The position numbers and the translations under genes were made by a program. Shown here piece by piece: positions 9,519 through 20,596 of a DNA stretch of 64,000 bases; positions within the stretch are counted from its first letter, which is position 1; the number at the start of each line of letters is the position of its first letter. The notes below the pieces were generated by a model. That model was not told the DNA's origin. It saw only the letters and a list, made by a program, of their open reading frames with translations, and made no database searches. This DNA is from Plazaster borealis (Eukaryota > Echinodermata > Asteroidea > Forcipulatida > Labidiasteridae). Location of the stretch: contig CM037476.1 in assembly GCA_021014325.1 (NCBI GenBank), forward strand, positions 16,528,827 through 16,592,826, read 5' to 3'.

Positions 9519-10150
9519 AAACCCTCCCGGGAAGCAGGTGTATTGTAGCTACCTCAGCAAAACCCCTAGTTAGTGCGTAACTCTTTACTAAATTATTAAC
9601 TACCCCATCATTCAAAATATTCCATTGCTTTCACATCAGTTCAAAGGATCAACTTAGAAAATACTGCCCCTATTATTTTTTTTTAGCAACATACCACATG
9701 ATTTTTCACGTAATCGCAAAAAATGATTTAGTCTGCCTACTTAATTGAAATTAAACTATTTTTAGACCTGAATACTCCACAATGAACGTTGTCAAACAGT
9801 TGCAAGCCTAATAAAGGTAAACTTCACTAAACTGGTTACTTTGATTGCTCATTGGAGCGGGCTGAGAAAGAGAGTCATTGGTTTTGTTCCCCTTCTTCCC
9901 CCTTTTTTTAACTGAAATTGCCATTTTTTTGCCGCGCTACTTAAAAAAAAGGAAAGCATGAAAATGATGACCCCTTCTGTCTTTATGTGAGATCCTGGTT
10001 TAAAATGAGGTAAAAATGAAAATGAAATTAGTTGTGAATCAGAGAATGATGATTCGTCAGCTAACTGTCTATTGTTGACGTTTTAGGAACGTGCAGGTTT
10101 TTACGTGACCTACTTGTAAACGTTGACCCATTCGCCTGACGTCATCATCA

Positions 10151-10380
10151 CACTGCAAAACTGGGGTGTTAAACTGACGCCATGGGGTTTTGTCACATGT
10201 AGATACAAAACAAAAGGATCAACATTCATACCATAAGGGTGTTAAAATAACACAAATTTCTGCCCCAAAATTACATTGATGTTATTTTAACACCCTTAGA
10301 TGTTAATTTGGATTCTCTTTTCAGTATCTATAAGTGACAACTCCCATGGTGTCAATGTTAACACCCCAGTTTTTGCAGTG
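10151..10380. mobile_element. MITE with CACTGCAAAA ends, complete
   Basis: Left end CACTGCAAAACTGGGGTGTT and right end AACACCCCAGTTTTTGCAGT (then G), extended inward by GACGCCATGG/CCATGGTGTC. The middle has a further inverted GGTGTTAAAATAAC/GTTATTTTAACACC pair, so the whole 230 bp folds back. A truncated relative lies at 60173-60331. The CACT terminus suggests a CACTA or Chapaev-like source; no clear target duplication is seen. Confidence 0.75.
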
Positions 10381-10739
10381 TAATCTGTGTTGCTGTGTTT
10401 TACAGGAGCGCATTAATTTCAGGCCACGCGGCTTTCGCTTACCATCATTTTTTGGATATGCCATTTTACTCCCAAAATGGCGGGCGCAGGGTGATCGATG
10501 TGCAAGGGTTTAAGAATATAACGGTGAAGGGTGTACGTCGAAACTGCATAATTATTCCATTGATATTTGCTTTTAGTCTCATGGATTTGTATTAAATTTG
10601 TAATTTCTCCATACATCGAGGACATTGGGCCTACTCCATTCAAGTCACTCGGTTTCACCGAACACTTTAACTACCACCCCCGAACCAACATTGTATCATT
10701 CTTCTTAACTTCCGAGACAGAACTATGGTAAAGTTTTAG
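10381..10739. other. No feature recognised
   Basis: Short AT-rich stretch. GCCATTTTACTCCCAAAATGG at about 10460-10480 is a small imperfect palindrome of the same CCATTTT/AAAATGG type as in the foldback elements, but no element ends are visible. Confidence 0.35.
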
Positions 10740-11030
10740 AGGGGCTCAAGGGCACAATTTTTATTTTATTTTATTTTTTTTTTTTGGGGGGGGCACTTCT
10801 GACTCATGAAAACTAAAGTTTCAGCTTCTCAGACAAGTCTATTTTCAGCCCTCTTATAATTATGCCATATACCAAATTTGTGTATCTCTAACTGGATGTA
10901 TATAAAAACAATCAGATTGAAAATAGTTTTTAAAAACTTTTCATTCTGGTAATTTCTATTCTCAATAAAAATTCCAGATTTCCAATGTGGTGGGGGGGGG
11001 GTGCCTTACGCCCCCTCTGTTATGCAGCTG
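10740..11030. repeat. Dispersed repeat D bounded by G tracts
   Basis: A unit bounded by GGGGGGCACTTCTG near the left and GGGGGGGTGCC at the right, with an AT-rich interior (TTCTGGTAATTTC, AATAAAAATT). Related sequence occurs at 32065-32345 and inverted at 19490-19720. The 8 and 10 base G runs mark the ends. Confidence 0.5.
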
Positions 11031-11195
11031 CTTCAATACAATCCTTTCGATTTGATTTGTTGCTTGCGACGAAATTCACTCTATCAATTGAGCACACATG
11101 ATGAGTGTTCTATGCTGACTTAACACATTTTCCAGTTACTATTGTATCTATATGATAACTAACGTCACAGAGTTTTATAGGCTGATGTTTACCTT

Positions 11196-11588
11196 TTAAA
11201 GGGTCTGTATACGTTTGGTTAATGGCAATACAAACTCACTTGAATAGAAGTAGGCCTACACCAGCCTTGGATAGTATAATGCATTTTGAGAAACTTTTCA
11301 CTTAGAAGTACTGCGGTATGGAAAAATATATCACTTTTTATCCTAAAAAACTTGAATCTGAGAAGCGTTGAGTACTGCAGTAACGTTTTTCAGATTGTGT
11401 ATTCCAATTGCAGATTATTCTTCCTGCGTGGACATAAAACCGCTCCAGATTTTCGGCAACATCTCAAAAACGCTACCACCTTTTGAAATGAAATTTTCAC
11501 AGGTTAGTTTTATGGTATATATCTACAACCATAACAGGGTTGAAATAAACAGTGGGTTCCAATTACCAAACGTATACAATCCCTTTAA
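11196..11588. mobile_element. TTAA-type MITE, family B, complete copy
   Basis: Ends TTAAAGGGTCTGTATACG and CGTATACAATCCCTTTAA, about 390 bp. Internal landmarks are AGTACTGCGGTATGGAAAAA, a GTACTGCAGTAACG palindrome arm, TTGTGTATTCCAATTGCAGA and AACGCTACCACCTTTTGAAA. Family B shares the layout of family A (TTAA ends, central palindrome, TACGTTTGGTAAT-like subterminus) but a different interior. Confidence 0.85.
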
Positions 11589-11637
11589 GGACTAGCGCCC
11601 CTTAGCAACTTCACCACCTTGCCTCCCTGTGTGTCTA

Positions 11638-11971
11638 TTAAAGGGGGACTATGTCGTCCACAGACCGCAATAGGTCTGTGGCTTATGGATTTATGAACTC
11701 TAACTGTGTAAATCGTTGAGGAAGGCACTTAATCGGCATAACAAAGTAAAATGGACAACAATTCGTTCATATCTTTGTGTACTAAACCTTGCGCAGCCAG
11801 CACCCCAGCATTGGCGGCGCGGCGTGATGCAGCACTTCCGTGTACGGGTACGTATTGGTCCATATTATGATTGTGATGTGACGGTAAGAGCACTCGCAGT
11901 AACTGGGTCAGAGTTCATAATTCCATGTACAGCCACAGGCCTGCTATGATCACGACGACAGTCCCCTTTAA
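11638..11971. mobile_element. TTAA-ended element, family H
   Basis: TTAAAGGGGGACTATGTCGT at the left is inverted as ACGACAGTCCCCTTTAA at the right. The interior of about 300 bp is GC-richer than the flanks (GCACCCCAGCATTGGCGGCG). Single copy in the window, but the ends follow the same TTAAAGG...CCTTTAA rule as families A, B and F. The interior is open for 77 codons from 11716 without a recognisable domain. Confidence 0.65.
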
Positions 11972-13984
11972 GCATTCTATATAAAGACTAGGGTTTACGT
12001 CTTGGCACAGTTACGAACCCCTTATCATTCTTTGACTTAACCTCAGCCATGAACATATAGACCTCAGTAGTGTTTTCACTGATATCACTCAGTTTAAGAA
12101 TTTGTCCAGCTAAGGTGCTTCCCTTGTCACATTTCCAAATCAAAAGAACTTTGTTACAATTGTCAAAGTGCAAGTGGGCTTTCGATTGGTTCTTTTAGCT
12201 TTTATTCCCTCTTCTCCCCCTTACTCCACTTATCCTCTTTCCTCTTTCCCTTGGCTTAAAAGCTCCTATAGATTATAATATCGTAATAGGCCTATACTTT
12301 GTCCTTGCATCAGTCATGGATCAGCATTTTATTATTTTGTTCACTATAATTGTCATCGATTTAAGAGTTTTCCGTCTACAGTACTTCCGTGGTCACATTA
12401 CAGTCAAATCAAAAGGGAATTCAACCATACAAAATTGCACTCAAGTTGGTCTCATAACGATCGTTCGTCCAAGTAAAATGTGCTTGAATTTATATATATA
12501 TATTTTGTTTTACTTTTTATTTTTTTGCGAAGAAGAATTCTCTGAACAAACAAAATACGAGTGCGATGTATAGTTTTCTTGTATGCCTATACGGTATAGA
12601 AATTATGGCAAAATTGCTTCTGTGTTTTCCCCTAATTTGAGTCCCGAATGTACATCAGTGGGTATGGGGAAAACAAGATCTATAACAATAATACTACTAA
12701 ATAATTTATTGCATTTAATACTGCGTACCTTTCAAGGCCAGCCAGTTCCAGAGCGCATTATAATGTCAAAGATAAAACTATAATATAAACTATAAAAAAA
12801 TGCAATGTTGATGTCACTTTATCACTACGGTTCTTTCATGACGTTATTGGGACACTTCTTTCAGTACAAAAGGCCACACGGTGGAATACTGTTATATATT
12901 TGTGGCCGATATTTTAAATCAGTTTGTTAAGCAATATAATTTTGCAAAACACAAATTGTCAGACCTAAAGTTCTTTCTATGGGGGTGTTTGAGCGCGAAA
13001 CCAGGCTTTCTGGTGCTCGTTCTTAGATGCTTGTTTGCTGAGAACAAAGAGCCATTCCAACAGCTTTATTCCACGTACTGCATCTCTTTTGAGCTTACCT
13101 GGTATGTTTCCCTCCACCCAACAATATCTAGACTGTTTTAAGAATAATATCAATTCCTACCTTCAGCTCCCCTGAGTTATTTTCACCTTAAATGTTTTTT
13201 TCTAAACCAGGCGCTAATAATATTAATACTGAATAGCGCCGAGGCGTCGGGTTATTTCGAAGCCTGATAATCATTGTGGTGCGTTTTGTATAGATCATGA
13301 TCGCAATTCTTTCCCCCCGATTTGCAGTCCCTTTACGAAGCAAAAAGGGCACGACGGCCATGGGGGAAAAGGGCACGGCAAAAGTGGCCGTATATTGGCT
13401 CATTTGCAAGGGGCATCACGGTCACTTGAATGACAACGACGGCAATTGCCGTCGTGGCCGTCGTCCAGCCTTGCCACATCATGCAAAACACAATTTACAG
13501 AAGTTGAAAGTCTAGAGTGACACTGCTTAAAAGAAGCGAGTTTGGAAAGTTGCTGTTAGTGAGGCCTACATAATATTCAACGATTCACCTTGACCTTTTT
13601 GGCGTTTTTGTCAATCAAGAGATTGCGGATGTTATTTAAATTCGAGTAATTGGAGCGTGCTGCTGAGAGAATTGATTGCACTACTGGTGCTGATATCCAA
13701 GTACAGAAAGAAAAGCATCAAAATGTAGACCCCTTCATTCTGAATTGAAAAGGTATAACACTCGACGGTTTGAAATGATAATGGTGTAAATCAAGAATCA
13801 GAGACGAGGATTTGTCAGCCAAATTGTCTGATGTTGAAGGTTTTTTAAATGCACTTATCCGATTCAGCGACAGTTTTGAAACCACGTATATAGAAAACAT
13901 TGATGTAGTGTCAAAAACTAGCACTTTATGTCACCCAACCTAATCATGAAAAGAAAAAGAATAAAAAAAAAGAACGAAACAAAA
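11972..13984. other. Gene-free stretch, nothing specific
   Basis: AT-rich non-coding sequence. A perfect palindrome CGACGGCAATTGCCGTCG lies near 13437, in a small GC-richer patch (13300-13480) with repeated GGGCACGACGG-like words. No exon with splice sites is recognised. Confidence 0.4.
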
Positions 13985-14820
13985 TGTGACAAGTTTTAAG
14001 GTCAATCGGTCATCGGAGTCACCAACTTAAATAACATATCCCCGATGCAAAATTAACATATATTAAAGGGATTGTATACGTTTGGTAATTGGAACCCACT
14101 GTTTGTTTCAATCCTATATAGTTGTAGGTACACTAAAACTAACCTGTGAACATTTCATTTAAAAAGGTGGTAGCGTTTTTGAGACATTGCCGAAAATGTG
14201 GTGCGATGTCAACGCAGGAAAAATAATCTGCAATTGGAATACACAATCTGAGAAACGTTACTGCAGTAACGCTTCTTGATTCAAATTTTTGAGGACTAAA
14301 AAGTGATATCTTTTTCCATACCTCAGTACTTCGAAGTGAACAGTTTCTCAAAATGCATTAATACTATCCAAAGCTGCTGTACTTCTTACCAAGTAAGTTT
14401 TTATTGCCATTCATTTTCAGAGTCATTACCAAACGTATACAGACCCTTTAAATACGTTTTCACCGTTTACAATATGTTTTGGACTTACGAGATCAAAACT
14501 AATATTGTTTTACTCGTTTCTCTGAAACTCTAACATTTCAATGGGGTAAAACACTTGTATCTAAATGATAACTCACGCCACAGAGAGTTTTAGGTTTCCA
14601 AACCTTAAAGAAAGGTGAAAAATTAAGCTCAATTGGTCATCGGAGTTACCAACTTAAATATATGTTTTGACTGTTTACGATATGCTTTGGACATACGAGA
14701 TCAAAAATATTTGTTTAACTCATTTCTCTATAAAACTGTAACATTTCAATGGGGGTAAATCTAAATGATAACTCACGCCACAGAGAGAGATTGAGGCTTC
14801 CAAACCTATACCCAGAAGTC
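13985..14820. repeat. Tandem duplicated block, one copy split by a MITE
   Basis: Unit landmarks are GGTCATCGGAGTTACCAACT, TAAATA, TTTGGACATACGAGATCAAA, AACATTTCAATGGGG and AACTCACGCCACAGAGAG. Copy 2 (about 14610-14820) is continuous. Copy 1 has its left part at 13985-14050 and its right part at 14452-14600, split by the family B MITE at 14063-14451. Confidence 0.7.
14063..14451. mobile_element. TTAA-type MITE, family B, complete copy
   Basis: Ends TTAAAGGGATTGTATACG and CGTATACAGACCCTTTAA. It carries the near-perfect central palindrome AACGTTACTGCAGTAACG followed by CTTCT. It lies in the opposite orientation to the copy at 11196 (AACCTGTGAACATTTCATTT and GGTAGCGTTTTTGAGA come first). Confidence 0.85.
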
Positions 14821-15666
14821 CTATTTTATGGATAAGCGTTTCCTAGCAACCTAACCACATTGCAGCCCTTTTCGTGTCATTCGGGCTTTTTGTGTAAAAT
14901 CCGGGATTTTTCGCTTGCACTCGTATATCTAATTACGCTTTGTCCTGACCTCGGCCATAAACCGTCATCACTGTTTGCAGGCACGGACGAGTCAATTCGC
15001 GATAAAAGAACCGTCGGTTGAGACCCATTTTAAAAGGTGTACAACTCAAAGAATGTGTAGTTTAAGTGCCCTAATGCTATTTACTTAGAGTTGAACCTGG
15101 TCAATTATTAGACAAAATGACCAATACTTTTGTTAATTTTAATTAAAACACAATATTATTAGTCAAACATGCCCGTCTCTTCGTGAAAAAAACTTGACAT
15201 AAACGTGCCCGTCCATTTTGTATGTGCACGATGGATGTTGGACATTGGTTGGGGATGGACGTCTGTCCCTTTGTGAAAACGCAAAGCAATTACTTTTAGA
15301 TGAATGCACACTTACCAAATTTGGAAAAAATTAAACATAATTTTGATGAACATTACTTGGGGATGGCGTACAAAGTCAAAAGAAACACTCTCGTAGGCCT
15401 ACTAGAAAGCCTATGGTCCAGTTTATGATATTATGGCATCCTAGATGACCAGTATGTACAATGTGGTAAGGACAATGGAAATATTAAAATATGTCAGCCA
15501 TGTTTTTATAAGCAGCAGTGAATGTAGAGCTTTACAAGTTACAGTGTTCTCTCGTAACGCTATTGTTATCATGCGTTCAGTGCAAACAGCGTACGATCAA
15601 CGCGCGATAACGATGGTCGCTGATGAGCAGTCGAACTTGCAAACCTTAAAGGCTCTGCTTTCAGAT
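14821..15666. other. No feature recognised
   Basis: Non-coding. A 74-codon frame at 15445-15669 carries no recognisable motif and ends at the junction with a MITE fragment. Not supported as a gene. Confidence 0.4.
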
Positions 15667-15864
15667 TAGGAATAAAAACTTCTTGCAAGAAGTTTTTATT
15701 ATTTTAGTTAGAAATTACCTCTGTCTCAAAAACTACGTTACTTCAGAGGGAGTCGTTTCTCACAATGTTTTATACTATCAGCAGCTCTCTGTTGCTTGTT
15801 ACCAGGTCAGTTTTTATGCTAATATATATTTTGAGTAATTACCAAACGTGTACGATGCCTTTAA
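15667..15864. mobile_element. TTAA-type MITE, family A, right half
   Basis: Starts exactly at the central palindrome (AATAAAAACTTCTTGCAAGA) and runs to the right end CGTGTACGATGCCTTTAA; the left half is absent. A break at the palindrome suggests loss by hairpin-mediated deletion or gene conversion. Confidence 0.75.
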
Positions 15865-17929
15865 AATAGCAGTTTCCTGCGTTTTGTTGTTGTTGATGTT
15901 GTTGTTGTTGTACATTATTGATGTGCCAGATGCTGTTAATAACTTCACCGAGTTTCAGGACCAAATACTTTCTTAATTACACTCATTAGCATAGTCGACG
16001 AATGTTATTTTCAAATGTTTGTTTTTACGAAGTGACAAATCAAAATTCGCCACTTTATTCATATATAGTAGAACATAATGGGGGGCACCATCAGTGAAAA
16101 AAACCCACAAAACGGTTTGGCTTTTTGGTTTTTAGGAAGTGACGAATCTGTCAACTGCCGTTATTACGAAGTGACAAACCTAACTTGCATTGGTTTGTAC
16201 ACAGCGGTCTGTGGGCAGGTCGTTGGAACCAATTAGACTAAACGCTGGAAGGGCTATCTATTATACGACTGCATTTCAAAGAGTAATTAGGGGTTTCTGC
16301 CTTATTTTGTTAGTGCACCATTCACTGTATGTATACGACATTGATTGATCCAACAGTAAACGTCATATGAATTTGTTACCCCTGTTTGTCCCACTTAACT
16401 TTGCTGTTTTAATTCGAGGTAAATCATTATGCGTGTACCTAAAACTCTATACAGGAGTCCAGTAAGCGGATTAGCCCGATCTGTGTGAAGCTGTGCGTTC
16501 GTCCGTAAAGCCTAAACTTGGGCCATTCCATTTACAATTAAGGTGTCAAAACATTTCTCAAACTTTGCAATTAAATCAAACGTAGAAAAATAAATTACAA
16601 CAAAGTGTTTAAATTTGTTATGAACTGCGACTATTGCTCTGTTGCAAAACTATAGGCCCTATTGCAGAAGCATGCGGAAAAATGAACTGTAGTAAAACAA
16701 AACAATCACACTACACGACAGCATTACCCCCTTCTTAAGAATGGTATGCCCCAATAAACACGTAGCAGGTTTCGAGTTCCAAACTTGTGTTGACGGATTT
16801 TTTCATTTTCAAGACATTTTCCACACGACCATAACTACTTCATACTTTTGTCTTATCAAAACAAAAATATTATCACATAAATCTCCAAGAATTGGACTTT
16901 CCAATAGTATAAATTTGCATGCTTTAAATCACATTTAGAAGGAGGCAATTTACCTCTTAAACTGGTACCTTTTTACAAAGCATTCTCTGTCATAGTACGC
17001 CGAATGCTGTGGACACGTGCGTTCAATGGGATATCAAACAACCATTCTGATTCGCTGCTTGGTCTAACAGTGCCCTAGTACGGCAGTAAATTATAACCAA
17101 TCAACTAGAGTTTAACATCACCTTTTTGGGAGGGATCACCCTCTATTTTAAAGCTCGAACGAAAACAATCGGCTGAGGGGTTACTGAGTTACGACCGTTT
17201 AGGGACCGCATTGCATGGTCTGCATTGAGCAAAACATGCCGGCTACACAGTAAAACTGACAAAACTGTTCATCTTTAGACCCCATAGTACGGGACTTTAA
17301 AACAATACTTTAATATAATTTTAAAACAGTTTTGAAGATGAATAACTACTCTCTTTTTTGGCACAAGAACGAAATTGATACGTTGAGTAAAAGTTGAGAT
17401 ATGACACTAAAAAGCAAAAAAAAGATGTTTTTGAGTGCTTTCTGGAGTCGTCTTCTGCCGTTTCCGGGGTTGGTTGCTTTAGTTGTACACAGAAATTCAT
17501 ATGCAACGTCAGTATTATAAATACACGCAGCATCTACAAAAACCACCATTGATCACAATATATTATGTGCATGCAGTCTCCAGCAAATGAGTAACACAGC
17601 AAACGCGTAATGTTTTTTTTTTAAACATTTAAAGAATTATGATTTTCTTTTCTGAAAGATAAGGAGCAACCGATTCGTGAAATAAACATAAACTTCAAAA
17701 ATATTGTTAAGGAACATTAAATTAATGTCCGACATGGAAGATTACTAAAAATTATGTTCGACTTATAAAAACGTGCCCTACAAACCAATATGTCAAACAA
17801 ATTAAAATCAACAACAAGCAAGAAAACTAATAAACAAACACCCGAACAACAACAAAACAAACAAACAAACGTGCACCGCAATTTCGTGAGTAATAACACA
17901 TCATGATTACGTGTTAAGGTTGCGGCTTA
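15865..17929. other. Gene-free stretch, nothing specific
   Basis: AT-rich sequence with an interrupted TTG triplet run near 15883-15910 and three copies of the word TACGAAGTGACAAA or GGAAGTGACGAA between 16027 and 16180. No exon or element ends are recognised. Confidence 0.4.
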
Positions 17930-18270
17930 TTAAAGGTATTGTACACTTTTGGTAACAGCTCAACATCAGTGTCCACATTTTGTGTGATTCAACAATTATG
18001 AACAAACATACCTGTGAAAGTTTAAGCTCAATTGGTCATCGAGATCACGAGAAAATAGTGAAAAGAGACCTTATGTGTTTTCTGTTTTTTCAAAATATCG
18101 CGCGTGATAAAAACTATTGTTTTACTCATTTCTCAGTAACGATAGCATTTTAGGCAGAATTATTTTAAGGAACCCTTTCAACCATTACTTACTTTAAATC
18201 ATGTAAGTTATGTTTGAATCTGTGAACATTTGGGTTTTTCGATCTTACCAATAGTGTACAGGGCCTTTAA
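17930..18270. mobile_element. TTAA-type MITE, diverged A subfamily without central palindrome
   Basis: TTAAAGGTATTGTACACTTT and AATAGTGTACAGGGCCTTTAA ends. The interior keeps AAGCTCAATTGGTCATCGAG but replaces the palindrome by GAGAAAATAGTGAAAAGAGA and TTTACTCATTTCTCAGTAAC. Related partial copies are at 31966-32575 and 54265-54619. Confidence 0.75.
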
Positions 18271-19288
18271 ACAGAGTTAATGTATTGGCCTTTTGGTGGA
18301 AATTTTAAAGATGATTGGTGGAGGGAGGACCCCCCCCCCAATTTGTTGTATTATATATATAATATAGTAATAATACTAATATTCACATTGTCTTCTAGTC
18401 TGGAACGACAAACCTTCCATGAGCCGATGTAAGGTCAAATCATGATTGATACACATAGGAACAGTCCACGTAAAAGCACAAACTATATAGAAACAACGTT
18501 GCGATATCCTAAATTCAGTTGATGACACACACAAATAAATAAAATAAATAAACGACGTTGACATAAGTTCATGCGTCAGCCAGTCTGCATTATTGTGATG
18601 TCAACATCAATATGTTGGGTATTACATAGACCAATCGAAATTGAAAGTTAGCGCATCTCTATTTTGATTCCGTGCTAAAACCGGAATGGATGTCGTGTGG
18701 CTCATATTATTACTCGAGCTTCTTTGAAAGCATGGCTTGATTCGGCTCTCTGCCATCAGGGTTCTGTATCGGCCTTTATGAAGCACCATGTCAAAGCCCT
18801 GAAGCATTTGGTTTTCGGAGTATATTTTATTTTTCCCCTTCCACTTTTGAAAAGAAAATAACTAATAGACTGTGCAAGTATCGCGCATATTCGAACTTTC
18901 GGGACCATTGTGGTCCCAACCATGGAGTTTTACGTGGGCGGGATTTTGTTTCGTCAGTTATTTTAGTTCAACGTAGTTTATGGCCATGCAAATTATGTTG
19001 GGAATATAATATTAAGTAATAAACAACATGAAAGTAAAACCAATTCAACACAATAACGAAGAAAACCAGAGAATTAGAGTTAACCTCCGTTTCCGGTTAC
19101 TTGTAAAGGATTATGAATGCTGCCCAACTGACGGGCACATTCGGGTGTGATTGGCAAATGGGGGTTTCTAACAATAAGCATCCTAGTCCCAAGTTTTTAT
19201 TTTGTTTCAATGTTTATTTGAACAAATTATTTGTATTTTAAAATAACAACTTGCTATGGGTATTTTTATGGTGGCCCTGAAGGGACAT
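18271..19288. other. No feature recognised
   Basis: Non-coding, with a 9-base C run at about 18331 and a TATATATA stretch at about 18351. No supported gene or repeat. Confidence 0.4.
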
Positions 19289-19445
19289 CAAACATATATA
19301 TTTACGTGAACATTTACGTAAATATTCACGTTTTTTGCCCCAATTCGCAAAAATTCACGTAATTATTTGCGGTTGGGGCACAAATCGTGAATATTCACGT
19401 GAATATTTACGTGAATATTCACAATTTGTGCCCCTCTCCGTAAAT
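19289..19445. repeat. Cluster of ACGTGAATATTCACG palindromes
   Basis: Overlapping inverted words of the type ACGTGAATATTCACGTGAA, TTTACGTGAATATTCAC, TTTACGTAAATATTCACG and AATTCGCAAAAATTCACG fill about 150 bp, bounded by TTGCCCCAATTCGC and TTTGTGCATCC words. The block folds back on itself in several registers and is not coding. Confidence 0.7.
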
Positions 19446-19489
19446 ATTTGCGATTTGTGCATCCAATCGCAATGTTGTAAAAATAAAAA

Positions 19490-19720
19490 TTTTGTTTGTA
19501 CAACTTTATTTTCCATTTTCACTCAGACAATGTACTTGTTTTTACACTCACGTCAGATTATCTTATACAACATAGTAAATGACATAACAATAGCGCTGAA
19601 AAGGGGCTTGTTTAAGAAAAATGCAAACGGAGACTACAGTTTTCATTGGCAGGAAGTGTCCCCCTAGAACAAAATGGTGCACCCCTGGTGCCCCCTAAAC
19701 TTTTACCCTAGTTCCGGCGC
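19490..19720. repeat. Dispersed repeat D, inverted copy
   Basis: Contains CACGTCAGATTATCTTATAC, GGGGCTTGTTTAAGAAAAATG, AACGGAGACTACAGTTTTCA and AGGAAGTGTCCCCCTAG, which match 32065-32345 in reverse (CTAGGGGGCACTTCTTGCC, CTTAAACAAGCCCCCC, GATAATCTGACACGAGTG). Confidence 0.6.
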
Positions 19721-20436
19721 TGGCTGGCAGAGCCTAAGCCGGAGCCACAGCCGGAGCCTATACCGAAGCAGAGGCTGATGTTTCGAAAAGACACGGTGTA
19801 GCTTCTTATAAATATGACACCAAGCAAGTCGATAAATCTTGTTTCAGTTACCGACAACTCGCGTGAGCTCGTATAGATTCATTGTAAACATTGAACTTGA
19901 AAAATAAACAAAGATTAGTCTAGTTCCAATCAAGTCTGGTGTTTGTAGATTAAATAAATCAATCCGCTACCCGTAAAACGAAGATCCTGATTGTGTTGTT
20001 CGATCTTTCCCGCTACTCTAGCCCTTCATCTCACTCCTTCATCGGAAAGGCAAATATTACTAACCTTTTCCGAGTTGACTATACGGTACCTGATTAATAT
20101 TGACGTCTTGAAAGCGGGGCATGACTTCGTAAACGAATTCAACAAATCGCGTTTCCATCACTTTCACTTTACTATGTCACACACTTGACACGTGTTGTTT
20201 CTTAGCTCACCCAATCATCGCAGTGAAAGGTGCTTCATTATAGTAGAGCGACTTGGCAAGTCTATCCATAACTGTCATAGAAATAGATGAACATTTTACC
20301 GGAACAAGCTTGAGTGGATTGCGTGTCAGCTATACAACGCGCATCATTATTGGGGGGCTTCCTGTGGCTGAAGCCGCCTGCATCTTTTTCATGCATCAGA
20401 TTTCACCCTGACAAGAAGATACTTTTTACTTGCACA

Positions 20437-20596
20437 GAGAGGCCGTGGTACTGGGACCGTTAATTTGTATCACTTGAAGAGCATAAAGCTGCCCTGCATA
20501 TTTACTGGTGGTCGCTGTACTGTGAATGTTTTCCTCAGTAAGTTGAGTCAAGTCGCGTCATCGGTTCGAATACTCGGTACTCCCAAAACACCCAAC
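20437..20596 (+). promoter_or_regulatory. Possible 5' UTR of the receptor gene
   Basis: A good splice acceptor (TTTTTACTTGCACAG) ends at 20437. From there the sequence stays free of in-frame stops into the receptor, but has no ATG before 20597. A spliced 5' UTR exon starting at 20438 is plausible; the upstream exon cannot be placed. Confidence 0.35.

Noticed and set aside
20465..20596. 44-residue N-terminal extension of the receptor frame
   Set aside because: The frame is open upstream, but there is no ATG before 20597; the apparent start is TTG. The extension is better read as 5' UTR.
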